64,000 nucleotides of DNA from Leptasterias polaris (GCA_037783415.1 JAZGTN010000087.1:372001-436000); one strand, 5' to 3'; positions 57,301-62,209 are shown, counted from the stretch's first letter. Notes: a model not told the origin generated them from the sequence alone. Made by a program: numbers and translations.

Positions 57301-59604
57301 ATATTTGAAGACTTTGTGGTTGATTGGATACTTGAAGACATCAGAATGCTTATTGATAAACATCAATTTGGGTCACTGAAAGGTTCTTCAACTACACATT
57401 ATTTAGTCAAACTTTTGGATGATATTCAAAAGGCCGTTGATGTTCCTAAGCATTCTGCTGCCTTGATCACTACTGATTTTAGTAAAGCCTTTGATCGTAT
57501 TGACCATCAGATTTTGATTGTATTGACCATCAGATTTTGATTTAAAAGTTTTTTCATTTAGGTGTGAGAACCTCTATTGTGCCATGGATTTGTAGTTTTT
57601 TATCTCCTCGTTCACAGGCAGTGCGGTATAATGGGACACTTTCAAACTGGGAAACCGTCAAAGCTGGGGTCCCTCAAGGCACCAAAATTGGACCGATTAC
57701 CTTTTTGGTCATGTTTAATGACTTTGTCACCAATCATCAAGAGGTGGCTCACTATAAGTATGTTGATGATATGACCCTAAGCCAGTCTTTTAAAAACTCT
57801 GAGAATGCTATTGGTTTGCAAAACGAATTAGACTTTCTCCAACAGTGGGCTGACACTAACAACATGAAAATCAACCCTCCCAAGTGTCAAGCTTTGAATA
57901 TTTGTTTCCAGCGCACCCCAGCTGTACCACCTACTGTTCATATTGGTAATTCAGCCATCACTCACACTACTTGTATGAACATTCTTGGGGTCCATCTTCA
58001 GAGTAACCTTAAATGGGATACCCAGATAAATTCAATGTGCAAAGCCTTCAATTATAAATTGTACCTTCTGCGCCAATTAAAACGGTGCTGCACGTCTATT
58101 GATGATTTATTGAGTGTTTACATCATGTATGTCAGACCAACTATTGAATATGCTTGCCCGGTCTGGTATTCAAGCCTCAATAAGTCTCAGCTTGGATGCC
58201 TAGAAAAATTGCAGCGCAAGGCCCTTTGTATCATCTTGACGTATGATTACTGTAAAACTAAGTCTTTTGCAGAAATATATTCCCAGCTTGGCCTCCCTGC
58301 CATGGATGTGAGACTTGATCAGCTCTTCATTAATTTTGGTAAATCACTCCTCAACTCTTGACAGATATAAACAATGGCTTCCCCCACCTAGAAATAACAA
58401 CTTGAGAAATTCTGATAAACTTTGCTTAGTTAAGTGCAGGACAAACCGGTTCAGAAAAAGTTGCATTCCCGCCCTAGTTGAGCTGCTCAATCATCAATAA
58501 TTTTACTGGCCTATAGATAATTTGTTTTCATTTTGTAAAATTTTGTTTATTGTATATCCTCTTACAGTTTTTTGTTTTTTATTTAAATAATCTCTATTTT
58601 TATAGTCTCTTATTGTATATTTGCTCTTGGATTTTACTCTTTGATGTTTGAATGTATTTTTATATTGTAACTTAAACGCAATTCAGCCTTTTGGCTGCAA
58701 GGTTTGATTTTTAATAAACCAATAAACCAATAATAATAATACATGTATGTGTGTTGTTTTGTCATTTAGCCTTCGAGAAAGACTCTGCTAGGGTCGAAAC
58801 GTCGGGCCACTAACAAATTGTTTGCATTTATACCACAGGTCCTTTTGGTTGGTAAGCAGTTTGTAACAGCTAATTCTATTTTCTCATTAAATATTCCTTG
58901 GTTTATAAATATTTATAATCGGTTAATTTGAGTTTTTGTCTTGTCCAAAATTGTGCCATGCATATTACTGTAAGGAACATTTGTATGACACATTGTTGGA
59001 TTCCATGATCATTGAATATTAATTTTTGGGCTGACAGCAATACCAGTTCAATTAATTTGAAGACAATTATCTGCAAAGAAATTGTGGATAACATTTTGTA
59101 ATTAAATGGTAGTCCAACTTTGTAAATCACCATTATGCACTGAGTTGGTTACCAATGTTCCTTGCTGATCAGTCATTCAGTGGCATTATTGTCGGTCAGG
59201 TGAAGAGTATTTGTTTGTTCAAATTAGATTGCTCTATAATGCCATTTGCACTATTGTCATGCTGCATTACAGACAGATTCAGATAGTATTCTACATTTTT
59301 CTAAGTCTGGTAGGAGAGTCATCTGTTTGGGCACTGACAGAATGATGTTGTAGAAGGGATTTCTCTCTGCCCATCCTTCAACTGAAACAATACATTGAGA
59401 TTTGAAAAGAAGTCATTATGTTGTTTGACTTGCCCCTTTTACTCTCTTAGCTTTTCGGTTCTTCTACAATATGTACTTGTCAGTGCAAAAGTGTCTGGTC
59501 AATGTCTTGTTTTATTTTCTTTCAGTGGTGAATCCAGACAATAACTTTGAAATATTTGTGGACCAGATCAGTGTTAGTGTTGGAAACCTTCTTGAAGATA
59601 TGAC
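11405..59604 (+). CDS. CANX: Calnexin, 5' half (eight coding exons, 3' end outside window)
   Basis: Calnexin is a type I membrane chaperone of the endoplasmic reticulum that binds monoglucosylated N-glycans on folding glycoproteins. Exons 11405-11631, 29440-29563, 40308-40384, 42350-42431, 43303-43371, 45385-45432, 51320-51395 and 59526-59604 join in frame with GT-AG borders into about 261 residues. Residues 1-21 look like a signal peptide. An acidic stretch follows, then the jelly-roll lectin domain with KYDGKW, CGGAYIK and YTIMFGPDKCG. C154 and C188 match the conserved disulfide. Y158, K160, Y179, M182 and E210 match the lectin-site residues with constant offset. The usual length is near 590, so the P-domain, anchor and tail lie beyond 64000. 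Calreticulin is less likely given the acidic N-terminal extension and the calnexin-like motifs. The start is the ATG right after a TTTTGAAG acceptor. Confidence 0.95.
11684..12491. mobile_element. pogo/Tigger-like non-autonomous element
   Basis: The left end reads TACAGTCTACTCCCGTAAT. The right end, on the other strand, reads TACAGTCGACTCTCGTTAAT. TA flanks with CAGTCGACTC termini are typical of pogo/Tigger members of the Tc1-mariner group. The interior has TACGAGG-type words near both ends and no transposase. A second small element (12263-12437) is nested inside. Confidence 0.7.
12263..12437. mobile_element. Palindromic miniature element, 175 bp
   Basis: It begins ATAGACCTTATGCATTGACG and ends with near-perfect inverse sequence, GACGTCATATGCATAAGGTCTAT. 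TA lies at each border. There is no coding capacity. It interrupts the pogo-like element. Confidence 0.75.
12705..12840. mobile_element. Left end of TACCGTAATTTCC-type element
   Basis: TACCGTAATTTCCTGCG followed by TATAAGGCGC and GGCGCACCGCCGCATAAG matches the left end of the 37467-39438 element for about 110 bases. No right end with the inverse sequence was found, so the copy is one-ended. Confidence 0.65.
13060..13850. repeat. Diverged copies of the 3.9-5.0 kb hAT-like repeat
   Basis: GCTAGTCTTTGCTAT, GAACGCTAGAGGGCG and GGTGTGCGCGCTA follow one another as they do at 4165-4410. At 13740-13850 words like GCAATGGCCGCGATGCCC and ATTGCCATGATGCCCC belong to another recurring motif, also seen at 32240-32370. 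The region is non-coding. Confidence 0.5.
13851..14530. other. Non-coding sequence with short inverted words
   Basis: GCGCAAACGTTTG near 14130 has inverse counterparts near 14465 and 14515, suggesting a decayed inverted-repeat element. No reading frame is supported. Confidence 0.35.
14531..14621. repeat. 91-bp direct repeat, copy 1
   Basis: It is almost identical to 15272-15362, from GTGG(A/G)ATGCACCCCAGC through TACGCGTGTACTGTGTGTC. The copies are 741 bases apart in the same orientation. They could be a segmental duplication or ends of an unrecognised element. Confidence 0.75.
14622..15271. other. Non-coding sequence between direct repeats
   Basis: Nothing recognisable is present. Open frames at 14572-14766 and 15055-15267 have no motif. 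Confidence 0.35.
15272..15362. repeat. 91-bp direct repeat, copy 2
   Basis: This is the second copy of 14531-14621, running directly into a TGCC microsatellite, whereas copy 1 runs into unique sequence. Confidence 0.75.
15361..15415. repeat. TGCC/CTGC tetranucleotide microsatellite
   Basis: About thirteen tetramers with one TGTC variant. Both strands read open through it, giving CLPACLPA- or GRQAGRQA-like runs with no meaning as protein. Confidence 0.95.
15905..16335. repeat. Diverged hAT-like repeat fragment
   Basis: GGCCTTGGTGCCCTTT occurs at 15908 and again at 15929. From 15990 the order CACACGATCC, TTTCCAATTTACAGGCTTGTAG, TTCCGTGGAAATTTTAGCTTG and TTAGGATACCCT matches 4100-4560. It is therefore a further copy of the 3.9-5.0 kb family without coding sequence. 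Confidence 0.55.
16833..18604. repeat. Left arm of the large fold-back element
   Basis: From GGTCATTCCG through TAGCCCGCGGAATGATTTTT and GACTCTCTACTCC to CACTTGAATGAAAA, the arm mirrors 28461-29283. A hAT-type element at 17297-18219 interrupts it. Confidence 0.8.
17297..18219. mobile_element. CGATAT-rich hAT-type element in the left arm
   Basis: It starts TAAGCTTGGGCGATATTGC and ends GGTATCGTCCAGATA, related to the element at 6511-7191. Sequence resembling 6880-7110 (GCACGAACG, GGCTGATTGGCTGA, AATTATGACGTA) recurs, here with a 50-bp-class unit repeated three times around 17570-17720. The matching part of the right arm, near 28850, is uninterrupted. The 8-bp duplication is not preserved. Confidence 0.7.
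20558..20886 (-). CDS. Transposase final exon with barrel-like domain
   Basis: It begins after TTTTCATTGACAG and encodes about 108 residues. A helical stretch (HLKVIHDTIEEMLEE) is followed by a domain with GDWCIVRYD, FYPGVIENI, RNMWRWPDP, CVWYDQTDVL and RGLFRFDDV. The pattern of aromatic residues and beta strands resembles chromatin-reader barrels such as Tudor or PWWP, but I cannot assign it. Confidence 0.65.
20558..24597 (-). CDS. DDE-type transposase-like protein, five exons, about 980 aa
   Basis: Exons 22161-24597, 21971-22024, 21766-21816, 21377-21448 and 20558-20886 (in transcription order) have GT-AG borders, all phase 1, and join in frame to a stop at 20558. The 812-residue first exon has a lysine/arginine-rich, probably coiled N-terminus (about 1-190), Cys pairs near 388-397, 446 and 576, then a putative RNase-H-fold core: VVMDFSENF (D541), WSDGCSAQYKS (D629) and RHGKNPCDGEGGVIK (D671 or E673). 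The spacing fits a DDE/D transposase. Three acidic linker exons lead to a domain containing KGDWCIVRYDKDFYPG and a WPDPVDCVWY stretch, resembling a small SH3/Tudor-type barrel. I recall similar long proteins in invertebrate genomes but not their accepted name. There are no internal stops. Confidence 0.72.
21023..21232. mobile_element. Fold-back element with tRNA-like B boxes
   Basis: Inverted arms of about 55 bp run from AGTACTTTCCCAGAG and TGTGAAAAAAATCACAGCTG to GAATCCCACCCAAGTAGAGC and its mirror end. The left part, read on the - strand, carries a tRNA-like segment with GGTTCGAATCC. A second GTTCGAATCC lies at about 21152. It looks like two tRNA-related SINE pieces joined head to head. It lies in the intron between transposase exons 4 and 5. 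Confidence 0.6.
21377..21448 (-). CDS. Transposase acidic cassette exon 4
   Basis: This 72-base exon has phase 1 on both sides and encodes ASELLLEVDLPCDIEDLNNN followed by TDET. The acceptor is TTTGCCCTGCAG and the donor ACAG then GTACAT. Confidence 0.6.
21639..21726. mobile_element. 88-bp hairpin element
   Basis: ATAGAGGGTGTCCCACAGAC and AGGTCCTTTTC are mirrored by GAAAAGGACCTTTCTGTGG and GACACCCTCTAT, leaving a loop of about 25 bases. It lies in the intron between transposase exons 3 and 4. Confidence 0.75.
21766..21816 (-). CDS. Transposase acidic cassette exon 3
   Basis: This 51-base exon has phase 1 on both sides and encodes ANEIDITNTEDLEYEAA. The donor GCAGCAG then GTATGC is good. The acceptor CACTTAAG is weak, and an alternative AG twelve bases further on would shorten it in frame. 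Confidence 0.5.
21971..22024 (-). CDS. Transposase acidic cassette exon 2
   Basis: This 54-base exon has phase 1 on both sides, a strong pyrimidine tract and CTGCAG acceptor, and the donor CACAAG then GTATGC. It encodes GSHSLAVNDTNVFLDEAQ. It can be skipped without changing the frame. Confidence 0.6.
22161..24597 (-). CDS. Transposase exon 1 (basic region and DDE-like core)
   Basis: The frame is open for 828 codons, but the consensus donor AATAG then GTAGGT at 22161/22160 lets it splice after residue 812. Reading through would add 16 residues ending FNTVKDANTSFL and a stop at 22111. The start ATG at 24595-24597 is the first in the frame. An upstream exon cannot be excluded. Confidence 0.8.
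24600..25355. other. AT-rich sequence upstream of the transposase gene
   Basis: It has no coding motif. It should contain the transposase promoter, but no core promoter element is clear. Confidence 0.35.
25361..25535. repeat. 32-bp tandem array in the right subterminal region
   Basis: Units begin at 25361, 25393, 25425, 25457, 25489 and 25520. Each contains GTCCATTTTACGAACTTG and a short variable part. The three central units are identical. The motif, with single TTACGAAC words further right (25930-26160) and GTAACATGGACAG words on the left side (18850-19100), forms an inverted set of likely transposase-binding sites. Confidence 0.85.
26568..26856. repeat. Palindromic minisatellite, ATAACTATCATGTAC type
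   Basis: Variants of ACATGATAACTATCATGTAC recur with units of about 20-30 bp. The same motif lies at 18620-18652, left of the 7.9-kb transposon, and at 28240-28440, right of the next insertion. These parts are the original core of the fold-back element. Confidence 0.75.
26857..28005. mobile_element. TACCGTAATTTCC-type inverted-repeat element, 1.15 kb
   Basis: It begins TACCGTAATTTCCTGCGG, and the right end reads the same on the other strand, so borders are TA plus CCGTAATTTCC. The interior shares ACCCAACCTCTATTGTGTG with the element at 37467-39438 in inverse orientation. No transposase frame is present. I cannot name the superfamily. Confidence 0.8.
28240..28445. repeat. Right part of the palindromic minisatellite
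   Basis: Words such as TACATGATA, GTGTACGTACAC and ATAGTTATTG continue the array interrupted by the insertion at 26857-28005. Confidence 0.6.
28461..29283. repeat. Right arm of the large fold-back element
   Basis: It is the inverse of 16833-18604. It lacks the hAT-type insertion, so it shows the empty target near 28850. A region around ATTCCGCGGGCTAAAATGTC is almost unchanged between the arms. Confidence 0.8.
29440..29563 (+). CDS. CANX: Calnexin coding exon 2
   Basis: It completes arginine 76 and encodes residues 77-117, including the calnexin/calreticulin signature AKYDGKW and the DLGLTLK strand. The acceptor is TTTGATGTAG and the donor is AAG then GTAGGT. It is separated from exon 1 by a 17.8-kb intron packed with transposons. 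Confidence 0.94.
29891..31440 (-). pseudogene. LINE 5' part with AP-like endonuclease, CR1/L2-like
   Basis: On the - strand, a frame from 31137 contains FMDISVNPGPR, a segment often found near the start of CR1/L2-like ORF2. Frames at 30652-30230 and 30251-29900 then give CCLNTRSLRNKT, LTETWFTD, RLVIIYRPP and ITGDFNIHVD, the hallmark motifs of the apurinic-like endonuclease. At least two frame changes (near 30640 and 30245) break it. Reverse transcriptase is missing because the copy ends at about 29891. The part beyond 31137 is probably 5' untranslated. It cannot be active. Confidence 0.8.
32239..33052. mobile_element. hAT-like insertion in the Penelope-like element
   Basis: The ends are CAGGCCTGGAATTACA and its inverse, 814 bp apart, flanked by CAACTG on both sides (32233-32238 and 33053-33058). 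Inside are GGCCTTGGTGCCCTTC-type words also found at 15908 and 19257-19370, and a 13-bp-arm hairpin (ATGAATAAGATAT) near 32727-32765. It has no transposase. Confidence 0.75.
33579..34440. mobile_element. Inverted-repeat element in the Penelope-like element
   Basis: AGCAGCCGATTTCAC at 33579 is mirrored by GTGAAATCGGCTGCT at 34426-34440. Words containing TTACGCC and TTGCGCC appear near both ends. No reading frame of note is present. Removal would rejoin PLE coding sequence (SSSTIPDP to LLSKGLNF), showing that the insertion is later. Confidence 0.7.
34641..35030. other. Non-coding sequence
   Basis: A cluster of GAGCGA-like and CTCGGTATCA words occurs at 34700-34850, the latter repeated twice in tandem. 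Nothing else is recognised. Confidence 0.35.
35040..35900. repeat. Dispersed repeat, continuous copy
   Basis: This is the inverse of 10835-11100 and 6220-7260 in one uninterrupted stretch. CAGTGTTCTCCA at 35047 resembles a hAT terminus. The - strand frame at 35308-35730 has no motif. This copy shows the order of the pieces before disruption. Confidence 0.55.
35901..37466. other. AT-rich non-coding sequence of intron 2
   Basis: No exon or recognised element. At 36921-36962 two ATGACGTCAT palindromes lie about 30 bases apart, which could be decayed ends of a small element. Confidence 0.4.
37467..39438. mobile_element. TACTGTATTTTCC-type inverted-repeat element with nested insertion
   Basis: It begins TACTGTATTTTCCTGTGG and ends with the inverse of TACTGTATTTTCCTGCGG. 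GCGGACAAGACGC and AGACGCGTCTTATC lie near the ends. It is in the same family as 26857-28005 in opposite orientation, sharing the interior segment around CACACAATAGAGGTTGGGTG. The insertion at 37799-38337 interrupts it. Confidence 0.8.
37799..38337. mobile_element. GC-rich inverted-repeat element, 0.54 kb
   Basis: GGTGCGTTCGATAAGCTTCC at the left is mirrored at the right by GGAAGCTAATCGAACGCACC. A second internal inverted pair, GGGTCAGCCCCAAGTG and CACTTGGGGCTGCCCC, surrounds 37890-37940. There is no convincing target duplication and no coding sequence. Confidence 0.75.
39439..40307. other. Non-coding end of intron 2
   Basis: It contains a G-run near 39627-39640. I see no other feature before the exon 3 acceptor. 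Confidence 0.4.
40308..40384 (+). CDS. CANX: Calnexin coding exon 3
   Basis: It encodes residues 118-142 with the conserved SKAKHHAVSA motif and DPLIVQ, ending two bases into codon 143. The acceptor is ATTACTAG and the donor is CA then GTAAGT. KAKHHAISA is the matching motif in mammalian calnexin. Confidence 0.94.
40600..41294. mobile_element. TTAA-flanked inverted-repeat element
   Basis: TTAAGAGTCACTGCCTGTAA at the left is matched exactly by the inverse at the right, with a TTAA at each border. TTAA targets are used by piggyBac and Kolobok transposons. The arms extend about 70 bases (GATCT/TTTTTAGAAGATC region). Inside are a 26-bp tandem repeat (ATCCCAACATTTTTT type, 40939-41003) and a C-run of about 19 at 41241-41260. 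It is non-coding and lies in intron 3. Confidence 0.8.
41295..42349. other. Remainder of intron 3
   Basis: Apart from the hairpin at 41921-42011 it is AT-rich non-coding sequence. Confidence 0.4.
41921..42011. mobile_element. 91-bp hairpin element
   Basis: GGCCGTGTCTGAATTAGTGG and CTACAGC are mirrored by GCTGTAG and CCACCAATTCCAACACGACC. It is compact enough to be a very short miniature transposon. Confidence 0.65.
42350..42431 (+). CDS. CANX: Calnexin coding exon 4
   Basis: It encodes glutamine 143 (completed) and residues 144-170, with YEVKFQNGMECGGAYIKLL. C154 is the first cysteine of the conserved lectin-domain disulfide. Y158 and K160 are sugar-binding positions. The acceptor is TATTTGCAG and the donor is TTG then GTTTGT, a slightly weak donor. 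Confidence 0.95.
42705..43060. mobile_element. piggyBac-related miniature element
   Basis: TTAACTCTTTCAGTGCTAAG at the left and GCACTTAAAGAGTTAA at the right give TTAA borders and the terminal motif TTAACTCTTTC, the same as the 3.85-kb piggyBac element at 52538-56389. It is 356 bp long, with TGTACATGTACAATC repeated and an A-run of about 25 at 43016-43040. It has no coding capacity and lies in intron 4. Confidence 0.8.
43303..43371 (+). CDS. CANX: Calnexin coding exon 5
   Basis: It encodes residues 171-193, including SYTIMFGPDKCG, a family signature. C188 pairs with C154. Y179 and M182 are lectin-site residues. The acceptor is AATTTCCAG and the donor is AAG then GTATGA. Confidence 0.95.
44432..44597. 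mobile_element. Palindromic miniature element, about 166 bp
   Basis: AATAGACCAATCCATTAAGC, GTTGACCAATCACAG and GATCACCAT on the left are mirrored on the right, giving arms of about 70 bases. It is non-coding and lies in intron 5. Confidence 0.8.
45385..45432 (+). CDS. CANX: Calnexin coding exon 6
   Basis: This short 48-base exon encodes residues 194-209, LHFIFRHKNPITGQFE, matching the conserved HFIFRHKNP strand of calnexin. The acceptor is TTTCTTACAG and the donor is GAG then GTGAGA. Confidence 0.95.
45795..47040 (-). pseudogene. Penelope-like element, 3' half
   Basis: On the - strand, DFLCKISGI and VIIVTFDVSAL (near 46950) lead to WWRYFDDILFIW (about 46705-46740), the catalytic YxDD-type box of Penelope-like reverse transcriptase. 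FFHRTIKFKTEHSTKIPTF and VYPTDEHQYLNSTSCHP follow. Frames are broken several times. The 3' region (45795-46080) carries the GAAAGACTCTGC hairpin sequence shared with 52260-52320 and 58770-58815. It is about 75-80% alike by eye to the element at 31450-34625 where they overlap. The 5' end stops at the gypsy fragment. Confidence 0.82.
47043..48235 (+). pseudogene. Ty3/gypsy integrase fragment
   Basis: A zinc-binding HHCC region (LHTGHMGIEKTRR, then CHLC) is followed by the integrase core. Counting from the ATG at 47137, D61 (GTDLFEID), D114 (ISDNGPQF) and E150 (NGLVER) keep the D,D-35-E spacing exactly. The frame stops at 47829. A +1 frame then gives the GPY/F-like module (IGQKVRMLDHKTDTWIPGTV) and the tail RSGRPIHKPTRY typical of gypsy polyproteins. 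Gag, protease, RT and RNase H are missing. One frameshift and the 5' truncation make it inactive. Confidence 0.88.
48525..48660 (+). mobile_element. Polypurine tract and probable start of gypsy 3' LTR
   Basis: AAAGAAAGGGGGA at 48525-48537 is followed by TGTTGTGATATGTAATAG, which looks like the 5' edge of a gypsy LTR beginning with TG. An AATAAA lies at 48623-48628. The far LTR border is not clear and no 5' LTR is present. Confidence 0.5.
49201..49887. mobile_element. 0.69-kb inverted-repeat element
   Basis: TAGACTGTGCAAGTCTCGCG at the left has a perfect inverse at the right end. The border dinucleotide is TA. The inside is AT-rich and non-coding. It lies in intron 6. Confidence 0.8.
50505..50960. 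repeat. Repeat with GGGGGCCCTGG box
   Basis: CAGGGTAGCCACTCAGTTG, AACTGTTCTC and CTGGGGGCCCTGG recur at 62975-63015. It resembles a LINE- or SINE-associated 3' sequence seen in many marine genomes, but I cannot assign it with confidence. Confidence 0.45.
51320..51395 (+). CDS. CANX: Calnexin coding exon 7
   Basis: It encodes residues 210-234, ERHAKKP through FTDKKTHLFTL, and ends one base into codon 235. E210 matches the lectin-site glutamate. THLYTL is the mammalian counterpart of THLFTL. The acceptor is TTATCTAG and the donor is CTGG then GTAAGT. Confidence 0.95.
52255..52480 (-). mobile_element. Penelope-like element 3' end fragment
   Basis: GTTAGTGGCCTGACGTTTCG, then CCTAGCAGAGTC and CTCGAAGGCTA, repeats 45800-45845 and the inverse of 58770-58820. 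It is followed by ACAACACAACACACA and a C-run of about 19 at 52451-52470. Only the end of an element is present. Confidence 0.55.
53256..53854. mobile_element. TACCGTAATTTTCGG-type inverted-repeat element
   Basis: TACCGTAATTTTCGGATTAT with TAAACCGC is mirrored at the right end. GGCGTATAAACCGC-type words occur near both ends. It is 599 bp, non-coding and nested in the piggyBac element. Only the terminal TACCGTAATTTYC is shared with the elements at 26857 and 37467. Confidence 0.85.
54234..56100 (-). pseudogene. piggyBac transposase, one frameshift
   Basis: The protein catalyses cut-and-paste movement at TTAA. An N-terminal frame from 56100 (MADSGGTSASRPS) has the usual acidic, serine-rich and then arginine/glycine-rich leader. 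A different frame carries the rest to the stop at 54234. Counting in the second frame, which is open from a non-initial ATG at 56000, D253 (VAIDEM), D335 (VFADRYYT) and D442 (NGCDRVDQ) match the three catalytic aspartates. A C-terminal Cys/His zinc-binding motif (CVVC, FCTGC, HPHLHPKDC) follows. The frames meet near 55792-55805 at a run of four G, so one extra base appears to have broken an otherwise intact gene. Confidence 0.9.
56465..56597. repeat. CAGTGTTGTAGGTCTCGG-type fragment
   Basis: Tandem-like GAGACCGAGAC and TCCGAGACTGAGACC words end with CGAGACCTACAACACTG, the inverse of the terminus seen at 5116. It may be the end of a hAT-like element. It abuts the LINE that follows. Confidence 0.5.
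56600..58745 (+). pseudogene. Non-LTR LINE reverse transcriptase, CR1/jockey-like, 5' truncated
   Basis: Weak N-terminal sequence (KPWITPELKSLI near 56690, FYNCSVARLK near 56825) precedes RT blocks: NNLRPISLACIFAKIFE (57259), DFSKAFDRIDHQ (57475), GVPQGTKIGP (57667) and the catalytic KYVDD (57758). Maturase-like sequence up to YACPVWYSSL and LERFINFG-like ends follow. A 23-base tandem duplication at about 57496-57540 shifts the frame in the middle, another shift lies near 58355, and the last frame ends RFRKSCIPALVELLNHQ at 58500. The 3' tail has CAGCCTTTTGGCTG and AATAAACCAATAAACC. It is inactive. Confidence 0.85.
58746..58835 (+). mobile_element. Penelope-like terminal fragment with hairpin
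   Basis: CCTTCGAGAAAGACTCTGC followed by TAGGGTCGAAACGTCGGGCC is the inverse of 52262-52305. GACTCT and AGGGTC can pair around GCT, followed by GAAACGTC, reminiscent of a degraded hammerhead ribozyme core as reported for Penelope-like elements. Confidence 0.45.
59526..59604 (+). CDS. CANX: Calnexin coding exon 8
   Basis: It encodes residues 235-260, VNPDNNFEIFVDQISVSVGNLLEDM, ending two bases into a threonine codon just before the proline-rich P-domain. The acceptor is TTTCTTTCAG and the donor is AC then GTAAGT. No following P-domain exon (repeats with PEDWDE) is seen between 59605 and 64000. Confidence 0.95.
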
Positions 59605-62200
59605 GTAAGTTTGTTTTTATTTGTCATTATAAAATAAATGAGAGGAAAAAACTTTGTTTACTTTTTTCTCAACACTGTTTAAAGACGAAAAAATTATCAG
59701 CATATTTTGTTTATAGAAACTGTTATATCATTCTTTAGGGTTTGTTCAAAGGTTAAATGTACGTTGAAATGTACCTTGAAATGTGTGTATTTTCTTCTTT
59801 GTGGAAAAAATTGGGTTAAAACTTGTTATTATTTCTTATACGAATCAATTGATGTAAGTTTGTTGGCAAGAACACAATGTTTAATTGGGCAGATGGGGGT
59901 TTAGTTTAAGACAGTTACCAAGAGTAATGAAATATATTTGGATAAATCACAAATAAGTTGTTGCTCATCGGTAACGATAACCAGATAAATTGCTCAAATT
60001 GTCGTCATTTAAGAAAATTGTTAAAATCACCTTTTGAAAGTTGTGTGGAATAAAATTGATTATATCAGGGTAAGCCTACATGTACATGTATACTCATACC
60101 TAACTGACCTTTTCATTACCTGGTCCCATTTCAGGCTTCCTAGGAAAACCTTTAGCTACATTTTTTCTTCAAATGAAATTGTTTTAGTTTTTTGTTTTTT
60201 TTGGGAAAATTACATTTGTAAGTTCTCAATTTTAAGCAATTTAATTGTCAAACTTCATCAAATGGGAATAAGCCATAACAAATTCAGTTGTTGTATGGCT
60301 ACCAAAGTGTACCGAAAACTTTAAAGAAATATCTAGTAAACAGATAATGTTAATGACATGAACTGCATGTAATTGTACAGACTCTTCTCAGATGATGCCA
60401 CTGTTTTAGCGCTCACCATGCTTGAGTGCATACACATCTGCTTCACATACACATATTACTAGAATTGCGTGAACAGTTGCTACAAAATGCAACACTGTTT
60501 GGCCCAAAGTATGTGTATCGTTTATGTGCATAGTGTATATATTCAAGCATAGAATTTGACATTAGTGAAAAAGGTGTTTACAAATTGAACCACATGAAAA
60601 CATGCTAGCATAAACACAAAAGTAGCCTAATTTTAGCTGACAAATTTATAAATGTAATTGTGCAGATCATGGGAAGCAGAGATGAGACCCTATTTGTCAG
60701 TGTTGGAGCTTAGGCCAGAGCCTCCAATGCCATTGTACTCTTTAAAAAACAAGTCACATTTTTACAAATTGTTGGTACATGGATGCAGCCCAGCTAAACC
60801 TCAAGGCTATCTTAAGAAAGATAAAACATACTAAAAAGTCTCTTAAAAAGGTTCAATTTGAATTGTTAAAAAGGTAGGTGGGGTGAGGGAGAGGGCTTTT
60901 TCTATAAGCGCTCAGTTCGGCAGTGAAATTGTCCCAACAGTTGGTACCAACCATCATACCTCTGGGGCAAAAGTCTCTAACGAACTGAAGAAGGGAGAGT
61001 TTTGGCAAATGATTGAGTTGACACAAGTGGTTGTAGGGCACTGCAGTGTTTCAATATTGCACACTTGTAGAGCATCTACATAAGTAGCGCTTGTAGTCAT
61101 CACCAAGAATACATACAACATGCCTGCTTCTGCACTGTTTACTTAAAATTGCTCCAGACCATGCGGGTGCAGCGTACTCTGAAATTGGGCGAACAAAAGA
61201 GGTATATTATGGTAACAAGATCGTTCGTGTTGAGATAATGGTATTTCAATATACGAAGCATAAAAAGGCGAGAATTTGCATGCTTGATCATTGAGTTTAT
61301 ATGCGTATGCCACTATAAGTCAGCTTGAGTACAAGCTTAACAACTACATGTACATACTGTGTGATTGTAATGTCTTTTAGAGTCAACGTTAGGGGGTCTT
61401 GGTGATTCCGCGACAACAAAATGAGTTGCAGTTTGATATCCAACGACCAAATAACTAAATCATGGGAGGTTGGATCCAACACTGGCATCACAGGTTTCAA
61501 TAATGGTCATATCATCAACATAAAATTAATCCATTGACCGTGCCAATTTTTTATTTCTGCTTTAAAGAAAAAAGCCGACCACAGATTGTGTATCCGCTTT
61601 AAGTACGGAAGCGCCCCCAAAAAGGGGAAAAAGGATGCAACAAATTTTCCCGGTCGGCCGGCTACGCATACATCATACAGCACACACAAAGTCTGTAAAT
61701 CCTAACATTTTGTACAGTGGCTGTACTGTCATCTATTTTCCCTGTGCTCTGTGAGATAATGTACACAGGCCGCGCTCAACATGAATGGTGATTGGCTGTT
61801 GACAAGTATATCAATATTCATGAGAACAATGTGGTTTTTGCAGCTGTTCGTGAGTCGGTAAATTATAAAGCTGTGTTTACTGCAGATACTGCATAAGAAT
61901 CATACATTGTGCAGGCCTTGAAATGAGGCTTTTAACAAATTGCAACTTCTTGCTGATAGAGGGCACTGTATAATTGTTGGCATTGCATGTGTATTACATA
62001 TAAGTTTACATGCTGTAGTGCACGTGTACAGTTGTAAGTCAAAATTGCCTCCGAACGTGTCGTTTTTTTAACAACAATCAAGATGTCGGTGCAATACAAA
62101 TGAGTGATTTACCCTGGCTAAACAAAATGATTATTTTACAGTATACATGTAAGATTTTATTTATTTATTTATTTTTTCTTGCGTGGCAGTTTTCATCGCA
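59605..62200. other. Intron 8, non-coding part
   Basis: No P-domain exon of calnexin and no recognised element. A few short words (GCCTCCAATGCC near 60720, CAGGCCTTGAAATGAGG near 61912) resemble termini of the hAT-like repeats elsewhere in the window but no full element is visible. Confidence 0.4.
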
Positions 62201-62209
62201 TATGTTATG

